In this document: piece by piece, positions 16,692 through 25,512 of the stretch | Layout: each line of letters starts with the position of its first letter | Numbering within the stretch: position 1 is the first letter of the stretch | Assembly (NCBI RefSeq): GCF_000719775.1 | Contig: NZ_JOHR01000021.1 | Span: forward strand, 40,805 to 104,804 | Reading direction: 5' to 3' | Length of the DNA: 64,000 bases | Origin: Streptomyces sp. NRRL F-5135 | Lineage (GTDB): Bacteria; Actinomycetota; Actinomycetes; Streptomycetales; Streptomycetaceae | Program-made: the position numbers and the translations under genes | The notes under the pieces: model-generated | Seen by the model: only the letters and a program-made list of their open reading frames with translations | Told to the model about the DNA's origin: nothing | Databases searched by the model: none

Positions 16692-17692
16692 GGGTCCTCC
16701 TGCTCGGTGCCAACGGTTTCCTCGGCCGCTTCGTGGCCGACCGGCTGCTCGCCGACCCCGCCGTGCACCTCACCGCGCTCGGCCGCGGCGACGACGCCGA
16801 CGTACGGTTCGACCTCGCGAGCGGCAGCCCCGGCGCGCTCACCCGGTTCCTGGACGCCGTCCACCCCGGGGTCGTCATCAACTGCGCCGGGGCCACCCGC
16901 GGCGGCGCGCGCGACCTGACCCGGCACAACACGGTCGCCGTCGCCACCGTCTGCGAGGCGCTGCGCCGCAGCGGCTGCGGCGCCCGGCTCGTCCAGCTCG
17001 GCTGCTCCTCCGAGTACGGCCCGTCCCAGCACGGCTCCTCGACCGCCGAGGACGCCGTACCGCGCCCCGGCGGTCCGTACGGCGTCAGCAAGCTCGCCGC
17101 CTCCGAGCTCGTCCTGGGCTCCGGTCTCGACGCCCTGGTCCTGCGGGTGTTCTCGCCCGTGGGCCCCGGCACCCCCGCCGGGTCCCCGCTCGGCCGGCTC
17201 GCCGAGGCCATGCGCCGCGCCATGCAGTCGGGCGACGGGGAGCTGAAGCTGGGCGGGCTCGGCGTGCAGCGCGACTTCGTGGACGTGCGAGACGTGGCGC
17301 GCGCCGTGCACGCCGCCTCCCTCTCCGCCGCCCAGGGCATCGTCAACATCGGCAGCGGACGGGCCGTACGGCTCCGGGACGCCGCCGCCGTGCTGGCGCG
17401 CGTCGCCGGCTACGCGGGCGCCCTGCACGAGATCGACCTGCCCTCCGGCCCGCTCAGGCCCGGCCACGTGCCCGGGCACGGCCACGCGCCCGGCCATGCC
17501 GCCATCGGCGCCCCGCGCGGAGAGTCCGTGGCGGAGCAGCTGGCGGCGGGCCCCTTCCCGTACCCCGACGGCTGCGGCGGCTGGCAGCAGGCGGACGTCC
17601 GCACCGCCCGGGACCGGCTGGGCTGGCGGCCCCGGATCAACCTGGAGGAGTCCCTGGCCGACATCTGGATGGAGGCCGCGTGCCGCATCTGA
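16688..17692 (+). CDS. NAD-dependent sugar-nucleotide epimerase/dehydratase (SDR)
   Basis: This 334-residue extended short-chain dehydrogenase has the Rossmann motif GANGFLG at its N-terminus, the strand-end Ser/Glu in GCSSEYGP, and the catalytic YxxxK (Tyr131, Lys135 in PYGVSK). The later segment RDFVDVRDVARAV is typical of UDP-sugar epimerases. It probably modifies a nucleotide sugar; the exact sugar is unknown. Its last 13 nt overlap the start of a spherulin-4-like gene, which points to joint work on a polysaccharide. Confidence 0.88.
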   Translation: MRVLLLGANGFLGRFVADRLLADPAVHLTALGRGDDADVRFDLASGSPGALTRFLDAVHPGVVINCAGATRGGARDLTRHNTVAVATVCEALRRSGCGARLVQLGCSSEYGPSQHGSSTAEDAVPRPGGPYGVSKLAASELVLGSGLDALVLRVFSPVGPGTPAGSPLGRLAEAMRRAMQSGDGELKLGGLGVQRDFVDVRDVARAVHAASLSAAQGIVNIGSGRAVRLRDAAAVLARVAGYAGALHEIDLPSGPLRPGHVPGHGHAPGHAAIGAPRGESVAEQLAAGPFPYPDGCGGWQQADVRTARDRLGWRPRINLEESLADIWMEAACRI

Positions 17693-18597
17693 CGAGCACG
17701 GGCGGCCGGCTCTCCGCCACGGAGGAGAGCCGGCTCGGCTTCGGCGTACCGGGATACGCGCACCCCTTGCTCGCTCCGGCCGAATGGGCCGAACTGACCC
17801 GGCCGGGCACGCCGCTGCACTGGGCCGTCCTCAATGTGGCGGACGGCCCCGGCGCCTGCCCCGACCCGCACTGTCTGGAGGCGGTGGGCCGGCTCGCCAA
17901 CGCGGGCGCGCGGGTGCTCGGACATCTGGACCTCGCGTACGGGACCCGGCCCCTGGGGGAGCTGGTCGCCGACGCGCAGCGCCATCTGGACTGGTACCGG
18001 GTCGGCGGCTTCTACCTGGACCGCTGCCCCGCCGGGCGGGACGGGCTCGACGGGGTGCGCAGGACGGCGGAGGTGCTGACCACCCTGCGCCCGGCGAACG
18101 CGGCGCGGTGGTCGGCCGCCTTCCCGGCCGACGCGCCGGACGCGGGCCCCGCCCCGGAGGGTGCCGCGGACGCCGCCCCGGAGGCCGCCCGGGGCGCCGC
18201 GCCGAACCCGGCGGGCGCCGTGCGGCAGGTCAACGCCGTACGGCGGGCGGGGGCACGGCGGCCGTACCTCGTCCTCGGCCACGGGACCCATCCGTACCCC
18301 GGCTACGCCGAGACCGCCGACCAGCTCGTGACCTTCTCCGGTCCCTGGGCGGACTACCGCTGGTCCCAGGCGGCCGAGTGGACCGCCGCCCATCCGCCCG
18401 AGCGCTTCGTCCACCTCGTCCACGGGATACCGCGCCACCATTTGGAAGAGGCGATGCGGATCGCCCGCTGGCAGGGCGCGGGCACGATCTTCTTCACCGA
18501 CCGTGAGGACCGGACGGGGCAGAACAGCTCATTCGAGACGCTGCCCGGCTTCTGGGACGAAATTGTCTCGCGCCTCGGACCGGGTGTCTCGGAATGA
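17680..18597 (+). CDS. spherulin-4-like (GH135-type) putative glycosidase
   Basis: This 305-residue protein starts GTG 17680, inside the end of the epimerase gene. It shows the spherulation-specific family 4 pattern: FGVPGYAHP near residue 21, WAVLNVADGPG, GHLDLAYGTRPL, and GGFYLD with the presumed catalytic Asp114. Fungal relatives (Sph3) cleave galactosaminogalactan. Many relatives carry an acidic residue after this Asp, whereas here it is Arg. No signal peptide is visible, which is odd for an extracellular hydrolase. A low-complexity Ala/Pro stretch lies at about 148-185. Confidence 0.75.
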   Translation: MPHLTSTGGRLSATEESRLGFGVPGYAHPLLAPAEWAELTRPGTPLHWAVLNVADGPGACPDPHCLEAVGRLANAGARVLGHLDLAYGTRPLGELVADAQRHLDWYRVGGFYLDRCPAGRDGLDGVRRTAEVLTTLRPANAARWSAAFPADAPDAGPAPEGAADAAPEAARGAAPNPAGAVRQVNAVRRAGARRPYLVLGHGTHPYPGYAETADQLVTFSGPWADYRWSQAAEWTAAHPPERFVHLVHGIPRHHLEEAMRIARWQGAGTIFFTDREDRTGQNSSFETLPGFWDEIVSRLGPGVSE

Positions 18598-18670
18598 GAA
18601 GGGCCGTGGCAGTGTTACAGGGAACGCACCATCCGTATTGAATGACCGACCAACCCCTGTTGAGGTCCCT

Positions 18671-19849
18671 GTGTCGCTGCCACCCCTGGTCGAGCCCGCT
18701 GCCGAGCTCACCGTCGACGAGGTCCGCAGGTACTCCCGTCATCTGATCATCCCGGACGTGGGGATGGACGGGCAGAAGCGGCTGAAGAACGCGAAAGTGC
18801 TGTGCGTGGGTGCCGGCGGGCTGGGTTCCCCGGCGCTGATGTACCTGGCCGCGGCCGGTGTCGGCACGCTCGGCATCGTGGAGTTCGACGAGGTGGACGA
18901 GTCGAACCTCCAGCGCCAGATCATCCACAGCCAGTCCGACATCGGCCGGTCGAAGGCCGAGTCGGCGCGGGACTCGGTACTCGGCATCAACCCGTATGTG
19001 AACGTGATCCTTCACGAGGAACGGCTCGAGGCCGAGAACGTGATGGACATCTTCGCGCAGTACGACCTGATCGTGGACGGCACGGACAACTTCGCCACCC
19101 GCTATCTGGTCAACGACGCCTGTGTCCTGCTCAACAAGCCCTACGTCTGGGGCTCGATCTACCGCTTCGACGGCCAGGCCAGCGTCTTCTGGTCCGAGCA
19201 CGGCCCCTGCTACCGCTGCCTGTACCCGGAGCCGCCGCCCCCGGGCATGGTCCCCTCCTGCGCCGAGGGCGGGGTGCTGGGCGTGCTGTGCGCGTCCATC
19301 GGCTCCATCCAGGTCACCGAGGCGATCAAGGTCCTGGCGGGCGTCGGCGAGCCGCTGGTCGGCCGGCTGATGATCTACGACGCCCTGGAGATGCAGTACC
19401 GCCAGGTCAAGGTCCGCAAGGACCCCGACTGCGCGGTCTGCGGCGAGAACCCCACGGTCACCGAGCTGATCGACTACGAGGCGTTCTGCGGCGTCGTCTC
19501 GGAGGAGGCCCAGGAGGCCGCGGCCGGATCGACGATCACGCCCAAGCAGCTCAAGGCGTGGATCGACGACCAGGAGAACATCGAGATCATCGATGTCCGG
19601 GAGCCGAACGAGTACGAGATCGTCTCGATCCCCGGCGCGAAGCTGATCCCGAAGAACGAGTTCCTGATGGGCTCGGCCCTCGGGTCGCTGCCGCAGGACA
19701 AGAAGATCGTCCTGCATTGCAAGACGGGTGTCCGCAGTGCGGAAGTCCTCGCGGTGCTCAAGTCGGCGGGCTTCGCGGACGCGGTGCACGTCGGCGGCGG
19801 TGTGATCGGCTGGGTCAACCAGATCGAGCCGGACAAGCCGGTCTACTGA
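18671..19849 (+). CDS. moeZ: adenylyltransferase/sulfurtransferase MoeZ (MoeB-rhodanese fusion)
   Basis: This 392-residue protein has an E1-like MoeB/ThiF domain (GAGGLGSPALMYLAAAG near 45, then DGTDNF and two zinc CxxC pairs, CYRC and CAVC) and a C-terminal rhodanese domain with the persulfide loop HCKTGVR (Cys350). MoeZ adenylates and sulfurates small carrier proteins such as MoaD for molybdopterin and, in actinobacteria, carriers for cysteine or thio-compound synthesis. GTG 18671 is chosen because TGAGG lies 5 nt upstream. It lies 73 bp after the spherulin-like gene, same strand. A moaE gene is present 33 kb away. Confidence 0.94.
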   Translation: MSLPPLVEPAAELTVDEVRRYSRHLIIPDVGMDGQKRLKNAKVLCVGAGGLGSPALMYLAAAGVGTLGIVEFDEVDESNLQRQIIHSQSDIGRSKAESARDSVLGINPYVNVILHEERLEAENVMDIFAQYDLIVDGTDNFATRYLVNDACVLLNKPYVWGSIYRFDGQASVFWSEHGPCYRCLYPEPPPPGMVPSCAEGGVLGVLCASIGSIQVTEAIKVLAGVGEPLVGRLMIYDALEMQYRQVKVRKDPDCAVCGENPTVTELIDYEAFCGVVSEEAQEAAAGSTITPKQLKAWIDDQENIEIIDVREPNEYEIVSIPGAKLIPKNEFLMGSALGSLPQDKKIVLHCKTGVRSAEVLAVLKSAGFADAVHVGGGVIGWVNQIEPDKPVY

Positions 19850-19973
19850 CCCGGGCACCCGTCCCGGCCCGGGCACCGGCCTCCGGAACGTACGGCTGGT
19901 TGTGCCGGAGCAGTCCCCGGCACCTGACGCCGGCGGGCCGGTCCGGGGTGCGTGAGGACCCCTCATGCACCCC

Positions 19974-20032
19974 GACCGGCCCTGCCGTGCGTGGTGCGGA
20001 GAGTCCGGACCGGCCCCGCCGTGCGTGGTGCG
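19974..20032. repeat. 25-bp direct repeat, 34-bp period
   Basis: The segments 19974-19998 and 20008-20032 are identical at 24 of 25 positions. They lie between the convergent moeZ and TAP-like genes. No function can be assigned. Confidence 0.7.
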
Positions 20033-20073
20033 AGGAGTCGGCCGCCGCGGTGCGGTGCGGTCCGGGAGGGCCG

Positions 20074-21684
20074 TCAGCGGCAGACCGTGCCCGCCGCCGG
20101 CACCTTGCCGTTCAGCAGGTAGTCGTTCACCGTCCGCTGCACGCACGGGTTTCCGCTGTCGTACGCGCCGTGGCCCTGGCCCTTGTACGTGAGCTCGACC
20201 CCCACCCCCTTGCCCAGCGCGTTCGCCATCGCCCTGGCGCCCGCGTACGGGGTGGCCGGGTCGCCGGTGTTGCCGATGACCAGGATCGGGGCCGCGCCCG
20301 GCGCGTGGACGTCCGGTGTCCTCCACTGGCCGGGCACCGGCCAGTTCGAGCAGCCCAGCAGCCCCCAGCCCAGGAAGTCCCCGAAGACGGGCGACGCGCT
20401 GCGGAACTCCGGGAGCTTCGCCCTGGTCTCGTCGAGCGTGTAACGCTCCTTGGAATCGACGCAGTTGATGGCCGCGTTGGCCGCCTGCACGTTGCTGTAC
20501 TGGCCCTTCTCGTTCCGTCCGTTCATCGAGTCGGAGAGCGCCAGCAGCAGTGCGCCGTTGCCGCCGTCCGCCTCGTCGATGCCCTGCTCCAGCAGCGGCC
20601 AGAACTCCTTCGAGTACAGCGCCTGGGCCATGCCGTTGGTCGCCTGCGGCTCGGTCAGCTGACGCGCGCCGATGCCCGCGACGGGCTGTTTGTCGAGCCT
20701 CTTCTGCAACCGGGTGATGAACGACTCGACCTCCTGCGGGGTGCTGCCGGGCAGCTTGCAGGCCGAGCCGCGCGCGACGCAGTCCTTCGCGAAGTTGTCC
20801 AGCGCGAGCTGGAAGCCCTTCGTCTGGCCGAGCGAACCCTGCTCGGAGTCCTGCGTCGGGTCGACCACGGCGTCGAAGACGGCCCGGCCGACGGACTTCG
20901 GGTACAGGTGCGCGTACACGCCGCCCAGCTCCGTACCGTACGAGATCCCGAAGTAGTGGAGCTTGTCGTCGCCCAGGACCCGGCGCATCAGCTCCATGTC
21001 ACGGGCGGCGTTCTGCGTACCGACGTAGGGCAGCTCCGGGCCCGAACGCCGCTCGCAGGCCGCGGCGTAGCTCTTGAGGCTGTTGACGTACGACGCCTCC
21101 TCGGCGGGGGTGTCGGGGGTGGAGTCCTGCGCGTAGAACGCGTCGAGCCGCTTGTTCGTCTCGCACTCCACGGGTCTGCTGCGGCCCACCCCGCGCGGGT
21201 CGAAGCTGACCAGGTCGTAGCGCGAGCGCAGCTTCTCGTAGTCGTTCGCGAAGGACGGCAGACCGGTGACGCCGGAGCCGCCGGGGCCGCCGAAGTTGAA
21301 GACGAGCGAGCCGATCCGCCTGGCCTGGTCGCGGGCCCTGGCCCGGATGAGGGCCAGACCGACCGTGTCGCCGTGCGGCTTGGCGTAGTCGAGCGGGACC
21401 TTCATCGTGGCGCACTCCCAGCTTCCGCCGCCGGGCAGCGGGGACGGCGAGGGGCCCCCGCCCTCGGCGACCGAGGGGGCCGGGCACGCCGTCCACTCCA
21501 GCCGCTGGGACGCCAGGTCGGAGGGCGTGTCCCGGACGTTCACGTTCCCGCCGGCCGGGTTCTCGCCCGAGTCCCCGCCGCCGGAGCAGCCGGCGGCGGT
21601 CAGCAGGGCGGCGGCGGTGGCGGTGGACACGGCGGCGAGGAGGGTGCCGCGCCGGGCGGGGAAGGACGTCGGCAGGGTCGGCAT
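20074..21684 (-). CDS. secreted TAP-like alpha/beta hydrolase lipoprotein (peptidase)
   Basis: This 536-residue protein has a lipoprotein signal with lipobox LTAAGC (Cys33). The mature protein shows the tripeptidyl-aminopeptidase pattern: NFGGPGGSGV oxyanion region near 145, SFDPRGVGRS, the nucleophile elbow GISYG (Ser about 247), and a C-terminal TAP-like segment with NTGDPATPYAGARAMA and the His of YKGQGHGAYD. Streptomyces Slp/Tap enzymes of this family remove short peptides from N-termini. It should act on the outer face of the membrane. ATG 21684 is consistent with the signal sequence. Confidence 0.9.
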   Translation of the reverse strand: MPTLPTSFPARRGTLLAAVSTATAAALLTAAGCSGGGDSGENPAGGNVNVRDTPSDLASQRLEWTACPAPSVAEGGGPSPSPLPGGGSWECATMKVPLDYAKPHGDTVGLALIRARARDQARRIGSLVFNFGGPGGSGVTGLPSFANDYEKLRSRYDLVSFDPRGVGRSRPVECETNKRLDAFYAQDSTPDTPAEEASYVNSLKSYAAACERRSGPELPYVGTQNAARDMELMRRVLGDDKLHYFGISYGTELGGVYAHLYPKSVGRAVFDAVVDPTQDSEQGSLGQTKGFQLALDNFAKDCVARGSACKLPGSTPQEVESFITRLQKRLDKQPVAGIGARQLTEPQATNGMAQALYSKEFWPLLEQGIDEADGGNGALLLALSDSMNGRNEKGQYSNVQAANAAINCVDSKERYTLDETRAKLPEFRSASPVFGDFLGWGLLGCSNWPVPGQWRTPDVHAPGAAPILVIGNTGDPATPYAGARAMANALGKGVGVELTYKGQGHGAYDSGNPCVQRTVNDYLLNGKVPAAGTVCR

Positions 21685-21837
21685 GGCCCCATCGTGCGCC
21701 CCGACGGCACACGCCGCGCGGGGCCGCGGTCCATGCGGGTGGCGCCGGGCGGCCCGGGGGCACCCCGCGCCGGCACACGTCCGGCACAGGTGCGCCGCGT
21801 GCGCCGCGAGGAGTTCGCCCGGACCGCCGCGCCGGGC

Positions 21838-21889
21838 GAACGGACCGTGCCGGTGGAACGGACCGTGCCGGTGGAACGGACCGTGCCGT
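21838..21889. repeat. 18-bp tandem repeat, 2.8 copies
   Basis: GAACGGACCGTGCCGGTG is repeated at 21838 and 21856, with a partial third copy to 21889. It lies just beyond the end of the MprF-like gene and contributes to the hairpin at 21873-21892. Confidence 0.8.
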
Positions 21890-21892
21890 TCC
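21873..21892 (-). terminator. short hairpin after the MprF-like gene
   Basis: GGAACGG (21873-21879) and CCGTTCC (21886-21892) pair around a 6-nt loop, 3 bp after the stop of the minus-strand gene. Only 7 bp, so the call is tentative. Confidence 0.4.
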
Positions 21893-21895
21893 GCG

Positions 21896-24800
21896 CTACA
21901 GCGCGCCCTTGCGCGTCAGGTGATTGAAACTCAGCCACCCCGGCAGCACCGGCAGCCACAGCGTCAGCAGCCGGTACAGCAGCACCGCGGGCGCCGCCAC
22001 CTCCTTCGGCAGGCCCACCGCGAGCAGACCCAGCGTCAGCGCGCCCTCGACCGCGCCCACCCCGCCCGGCGTCGGCGCCGCCGAGCCCAGCGCGTTGCCG
22101 GCGAGGAAGACGACCGCGATGCTCGCGTAGCTGAGCTGCTGGTTGCCGTTGTCGAACGCCCGGATCGAGGCGTCCAGGCACATCACGAACACGCCCGTCA
22201 GCAGCAGCATCCCGCCGATGCCGGTGAGCAGCTTCCCCGGCCGCTGGAGCACGTCGAGCATGCGCGGCACCACTCCCGCGAACAGCGACCGCAGCCGCGT
22301 CACCACGAACTTCCGCAGGAACGGGATCGCGGTCACCACCAGCACCAGCACCGCGACCGTCAGCAGCCCGGCGATCACCGTCCGGGACGGGGTGAGGGAC
22401 GCCGTCTTCTCCGTACCGGTGAGGTAGCCGAACGCCAGCAGGAGCAGGATGTGCGCCCCGAGGCTGAACAGCTGCGACGCGCCCACGCTCGCCACCGCGA
22501 GCCCCGGTCGCACCCCCGCGCGCTGGAGGAACCGGGTGTTCAGCGCCACCCCGCCGACCGCCGCCGGGGCGACGATCTTGACGAAGGACCCGGCGACCTG
22601 CGCGAGCACGGTCCGCCCGAAGGACACCCGCTCCGGTACGAAGCCCAGCAGGCTCATCGCCGCCGCCACATAGCTGAGCGCCGAGAAGGCCACGGCCGCG
22701 GCCACCCAGCCCCAGGACGCGTCGCTGATGACCGTGCCGAAGTCGACCTGGGTGATCTGCGTGAGCAGGAAGTACGCGGCGACTGCCCCGGCGATGAAGC
22801 TGACGAGCGTACGGGGCTTGATGCGCTCCAGCCGGACCGGTTCGACCGGGGCCTGCGGCCTGATCAGCAGCACCTGCTTGCGCATCTGGGAGAGCAGGTC
22901 CTCCTCGCGCGCCTCGTCCAGGGCCTCGTCTATGGCCCGCTTCTCGGCCTGCTTCTCCGCCCGGAGGGACTTGCGCACGGCCTTGCGGTCGCCGTCGGCC
23001 GCGGCGGCCTCCGCGAGCTTGGCCCGCTTGTTCGTCTCGGACGCGGTGAGCACCGCCTCGCGCTCCCGCTGCGACCGTTCCCTGGCGAGCCGGCGGAGCG
23101 TCGCCCGGGTGGTGCGGCTCAGCGCGATCGGCTGGAGCAGCGGCAGGGCGTCCGCGACGGCGTCGGGGCCGAGCACCTCCACCGCGGCGGCCACCGAGCG
23201 CTCCGCGCCCACCCGCAGGCCGATCGTGGTGAGCAGCTGGGCGGTGTCCATCCGCAGGACCAGGTCGCCCGCCGCGATCTCGCCGCCGCGCAGCTCCGTG
23301 AGGATCACGGTGCCCGACCGGTCCACGGCGAGCGCGTCACCCGTCAGGCTGCGGTGCGCGATCCGCCGGGACTGGAGGGCTCCGAGCTGGCGCCAGGCGT
23401 TGCGCACCAGTTCGTCGGTGATCTCCTCGTCCGCCAGCGAGTCCAGGGACCGGGCGCCCAGGTGTTCGTAGACGAGCATCACGGCGTCGGGCCCCAGCTC
23501 GGAGGTGGCGATCAGCTTGGGCGCGTTGGCGCCGGCGGCGATGGCCGCGTAGGCGAGGAGCGCTTCCTGCTCCAGGGCCTGGCGCAGGGACGGGATGGAG
23601 CGGCGGGTGGTGATGGTGCGCAGCGTCAGCCGGCGCCAGACCCGGTAGAAGAAGCCCTGCGCCTGCTGCTCGCGGTCGACGACGGTGACGTCGAGCGGCG
23701 GCCCGTCCTCCAGGGTGACCAGGTAGCGCCGACCCCGGTCGCCCTGGTCGGTGGCGTCGCCCCCGGTGTCCTCGGCGCGCATGGCGCTGACCGGGCGGAA
23801 ACCGACATGGCGCAGACCCGCCATCAACGTCTGTCCTGTGGGCCGCACGTTGGGCGAGCCGACCGTGTAGAGCGTGCCGTACGCGACGGTCCAGCCGATC
23901 AGCACGGTCAGCATGATCGAGAACGGTGTGGTGTACCCGGCGACGAGCATGGCGAAGGCGTCGAGCAGCAGCACCACCCACAGCACCACGCGCCAGCGGG
24001 GTCTGCGGGCCATCCCCACGGCCGTCATGTAGGCGATGACGGGCGCGAGGTAGCCGTGGACGGGATCGGTCAGCCCGCCCCCGCCGGCCTGTGGCCGGGT
24101 CAGGGCGTCCTGGATCGGCCCGGGGGCGGCCCTCGCGACCCAGAGGTCGGTCGCGAGCGTCACCCCGTGGGCCAGTACGGCGGCGAGCACCCCGTCCGCG
24201 ATGCGCAGCCCGTCGCGCTTGATCAGCCGCTCGATGGCGAAGGCGACCGGGACGAGCAGGACGGCGATGCTGGAGACCAGGCCGGCCAGTTTGACCATGA
24301 GGTCGGGGGTCTGCTCGGTGCCCTTGCTGATGTCCTGCTCGAGGCCCGAGGTGGTGCCGTGCGCGAAGGCGGAGAGGCCGAGGACCAGCGCGATGGCCAG
24401 GACGCCGATGAGCAGGCGCAGGAGGTCGGAGGGGCGGTGGACGCGGGCGGCGAGGAGAGGTTCGTCACCGGAGACCCGGTCGGCGCGGGTGGCGCCGCCG
24501 TCCGGCGGACCGGGAGGCGTGCCGGGGGGCGTGCCGGGGGGCGTGCCGTCCGGAGGGCCGTCAGGGGGGCCGTGGGGCGGGCCGCTCCGTGGGGTCTCGC
24601 GCCGGGCGTCCCGCGAGGAGTCCCGCGGACCGTTCGGAGAGTCGTTCGACAGGTCGTTCAGCGGGGCGTCACGCGGGTCGTCGCGTGGGTCGTCGCGTGC
24701 GTCGTCCGGCGGGTCGTCCCGGTGTCCGTCCCGCGGATCGGCGGGCGCGACGGGCGCGTGCCCGTGGGCCCTGTTCTCCGGCACGGCGCGAGCCGCCGTT

Positions 24801-24931
24801 TCCCCTGCCGCTTCACCTGGTGTGCCGGGACCTGTGTCCGGGCGCGATTCAGCGCCAGAGGTACCCGCCGCCGTCGATGGCCGCACGGCCCGCTCCTCCG
24901 CCGAATCCGTCTCTTCTTGGTCTCGTATCAC
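21896..24931 (-). CDS. MprF-like membrane protein with kinase-like middle domain
   Basis: This 1011-residue protein has four parts: a disordered N-terminus (about 1-150) with DDPRDDPRD-type and PPGTPPG repeats; a first membrane block (about 165-330); a soluble region (about 400-620) whose strands and helices resemble a degenerate protein-kinase/ABC1 fold (ALEQEALLAYAA, VMLVYEHLGARSLDSL, HRSLTGDALAVD); and a C-terminal multi-span block (about 690-1011) of the lysylphosphatidylglycerol-synthase transmembrane (flippase) family, including SLLGFVPERVSFGRTV and GGVGAVEGALTLGLL. No tRNA-dependent aminoacyl-transfer domain is seen. A role in moving lipids or lipid-linked material is inferred. The GTG start at 24931 has a poor ribosome site. 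Confidence 0.8.
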   Translation of the reverse strand: MIRDQEETDSAEERAVRPSTAAGTSGAESRPDTGPGTPGEAAGETAARAVPENRAHGHAPVAPADPRDGHRDDPPDDARDDPRDDPRDAPLNDLSNDSPNGPRDSSRDARRETPRSGPPHGPPDGPPDGTPPGTPPGTPPGPPDGGATRADRVSGDEPLLAARVHRPSDLLRLLIGVLAIALVLGLSAFAHGTTSGLEQDISKGTEQTPDLMVKLAGLVSSIAVLLVPVAFAIERLIKRDGLRIADGVLAAVLAHGVTLATDLWVARAAPGPIQDALTRPQAGGGGLTDPVHGYLAPVIAYMTAVGMARRPRWRVVLWVVLLLDAFAMLVAGYTTPFSIMLTVLIGWTVAYGTLYTVGSPNVRPTGQTLMAGLRHVGFRPVSAMRAEDTGGDATDQGDRGRRYLVTLEDGPPLDVTVVDREQQAQGFFYRVWRRLTLRTITTRRSIPSLRQALEQEALLAYAAIAAGANAPKLIATSELGPDAVMLVYEHLGARSLDSLADEEITDELVRNAWRQLGALQSRRIAHRSLTGDALAVDRSGTVILTELRGGEIAAGDLVLRMDTAQLLTTIGLRVGAERSVAAAVEVLGPDAVADALPLLQPIALSRTTRATLRRLARERSQREREAVLTASETNKRAKLAEAAAADGDRKAVRKSLRAEKQAEKRAIDEALDEAREEDLLSQMRKQVLLIRPQAPVEPVRLERIKPRTLVSFIAGAVAAYFLLTQITQVDFGTVISDASWGWVAAAVAFSALSYVAAAMSLLGFVPERVSFGRTVLAQVAGSFVKIVAPAAVGGVALNTRFLQRAGVRPGLAVASVGASQLFSLGAHILLLLAFGYLTGTEKTASLTPSRTVIAGLLTVAVLVLVVTAIPFLRKFVVTRLRSLFAGVVPRMLDVLQRPGKLLTGIGGMLLLTGVFVMCLDASIRAFDNGNQQLSYASIAVVFLAGNALGSAAPTPGGVGAVEGALTLGLLAVGLPKEVAAPAVLLYRLLTLWLPVLPGWLSFNHLTRKGAL

Positions 24932-25116
24932 CAGTCACCGCCCGGATGATGGTGGCATGCGCCGCTGACAGAGGCGGGCATCAGGGTGCGTTGCGGGGAA
25001 ACGGGGCAGGGGAGATCCATCCCCTCGCGGGTGCCCGCGCCGACGGCCGTCGCGCGGGAGCGCCCCGCCGCCGGCGCCGTGGGCGGCTGTCGGTGGCGTG
25101 CGGCAGGATGGACCGG

Positions 25117-25512
25117 ATGACGAACGACGAACCGGCCGGGGGGCTGGTGGCCGGGGACCCGCACCGCCTGCCCGAGTACGCGGAGCGGGTTCTGGACGTC
25201 GCCGAACTGATCCCGCCCGGCCGGGTGATGACGTACGGCGATGTCGCGGAGTGGCTCGGCGAGGGCGGACCGCGCCAGGTGGGCCGAGCCATGGCGCTGT
25301 ACGGAGGGGCCGTGCCCTGGTGGCGTGTGGTGCGGTCCGACGGTGTGCTCCTGCCCGGCCACGAGCTGCGGGCCCTGGACCACTACCGCGAGGAGGCCAC
25401 CCCGCTGCGTGAGGCGCCGCGCGCCGCGCAGGGGCACCTGCCGCGCCTGGACATGAGGCGGGCGCGGTGGGACGGCACGGACCCGGGCGATGGCGATATG
25501 GCTCACATATGA
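25117..25512 (+). CDS. alkyltransferase-like (ATL) DNA-binding protein
   Basis: This 131-residue protein matches the C-terminal half of O6-alkylguanine-DNA alkyltransferase: IPPGRVMTYGDVAEWLGEGGPRQVGRAM is the DNA-binding region (cited here in part as PPGRVMTYGDVA and RQVGRAM). The active-site PCHR is replaced by PWWR, with Trp68 at the Cys position, which marks the ATL group. ATL proteins bind alkylated guanine without repairing it and pass the lesion to nucleotide-excision repair. ATG 25117 has AGGA 7 nt before it; ATG 25108 in frame is an alternative. It precedes the DNA-repair helicase genes on the same strand. Confidence 0.88.
   Translation: MTNDEPAGGLVAGDPHRLPEYAERVLDVAELIPPGRVMTYGDVAEWLGEGGPRQVGRAMALYGGAVPWWRVVRSDGVLLPGHELRALDHYREEATPLREAPRAAQGHLPRLDMRRARWDGTDPGDGDMAHI

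Noticed and set aside
18802..24949. Long plus-strand frames across moeZ, the TAP-like gene and the MprF-like gene
   Set aside because: They run in alternative frames of well-supported genes, with Arg/His/Pro-rich translations typical of shadows in this base composition.
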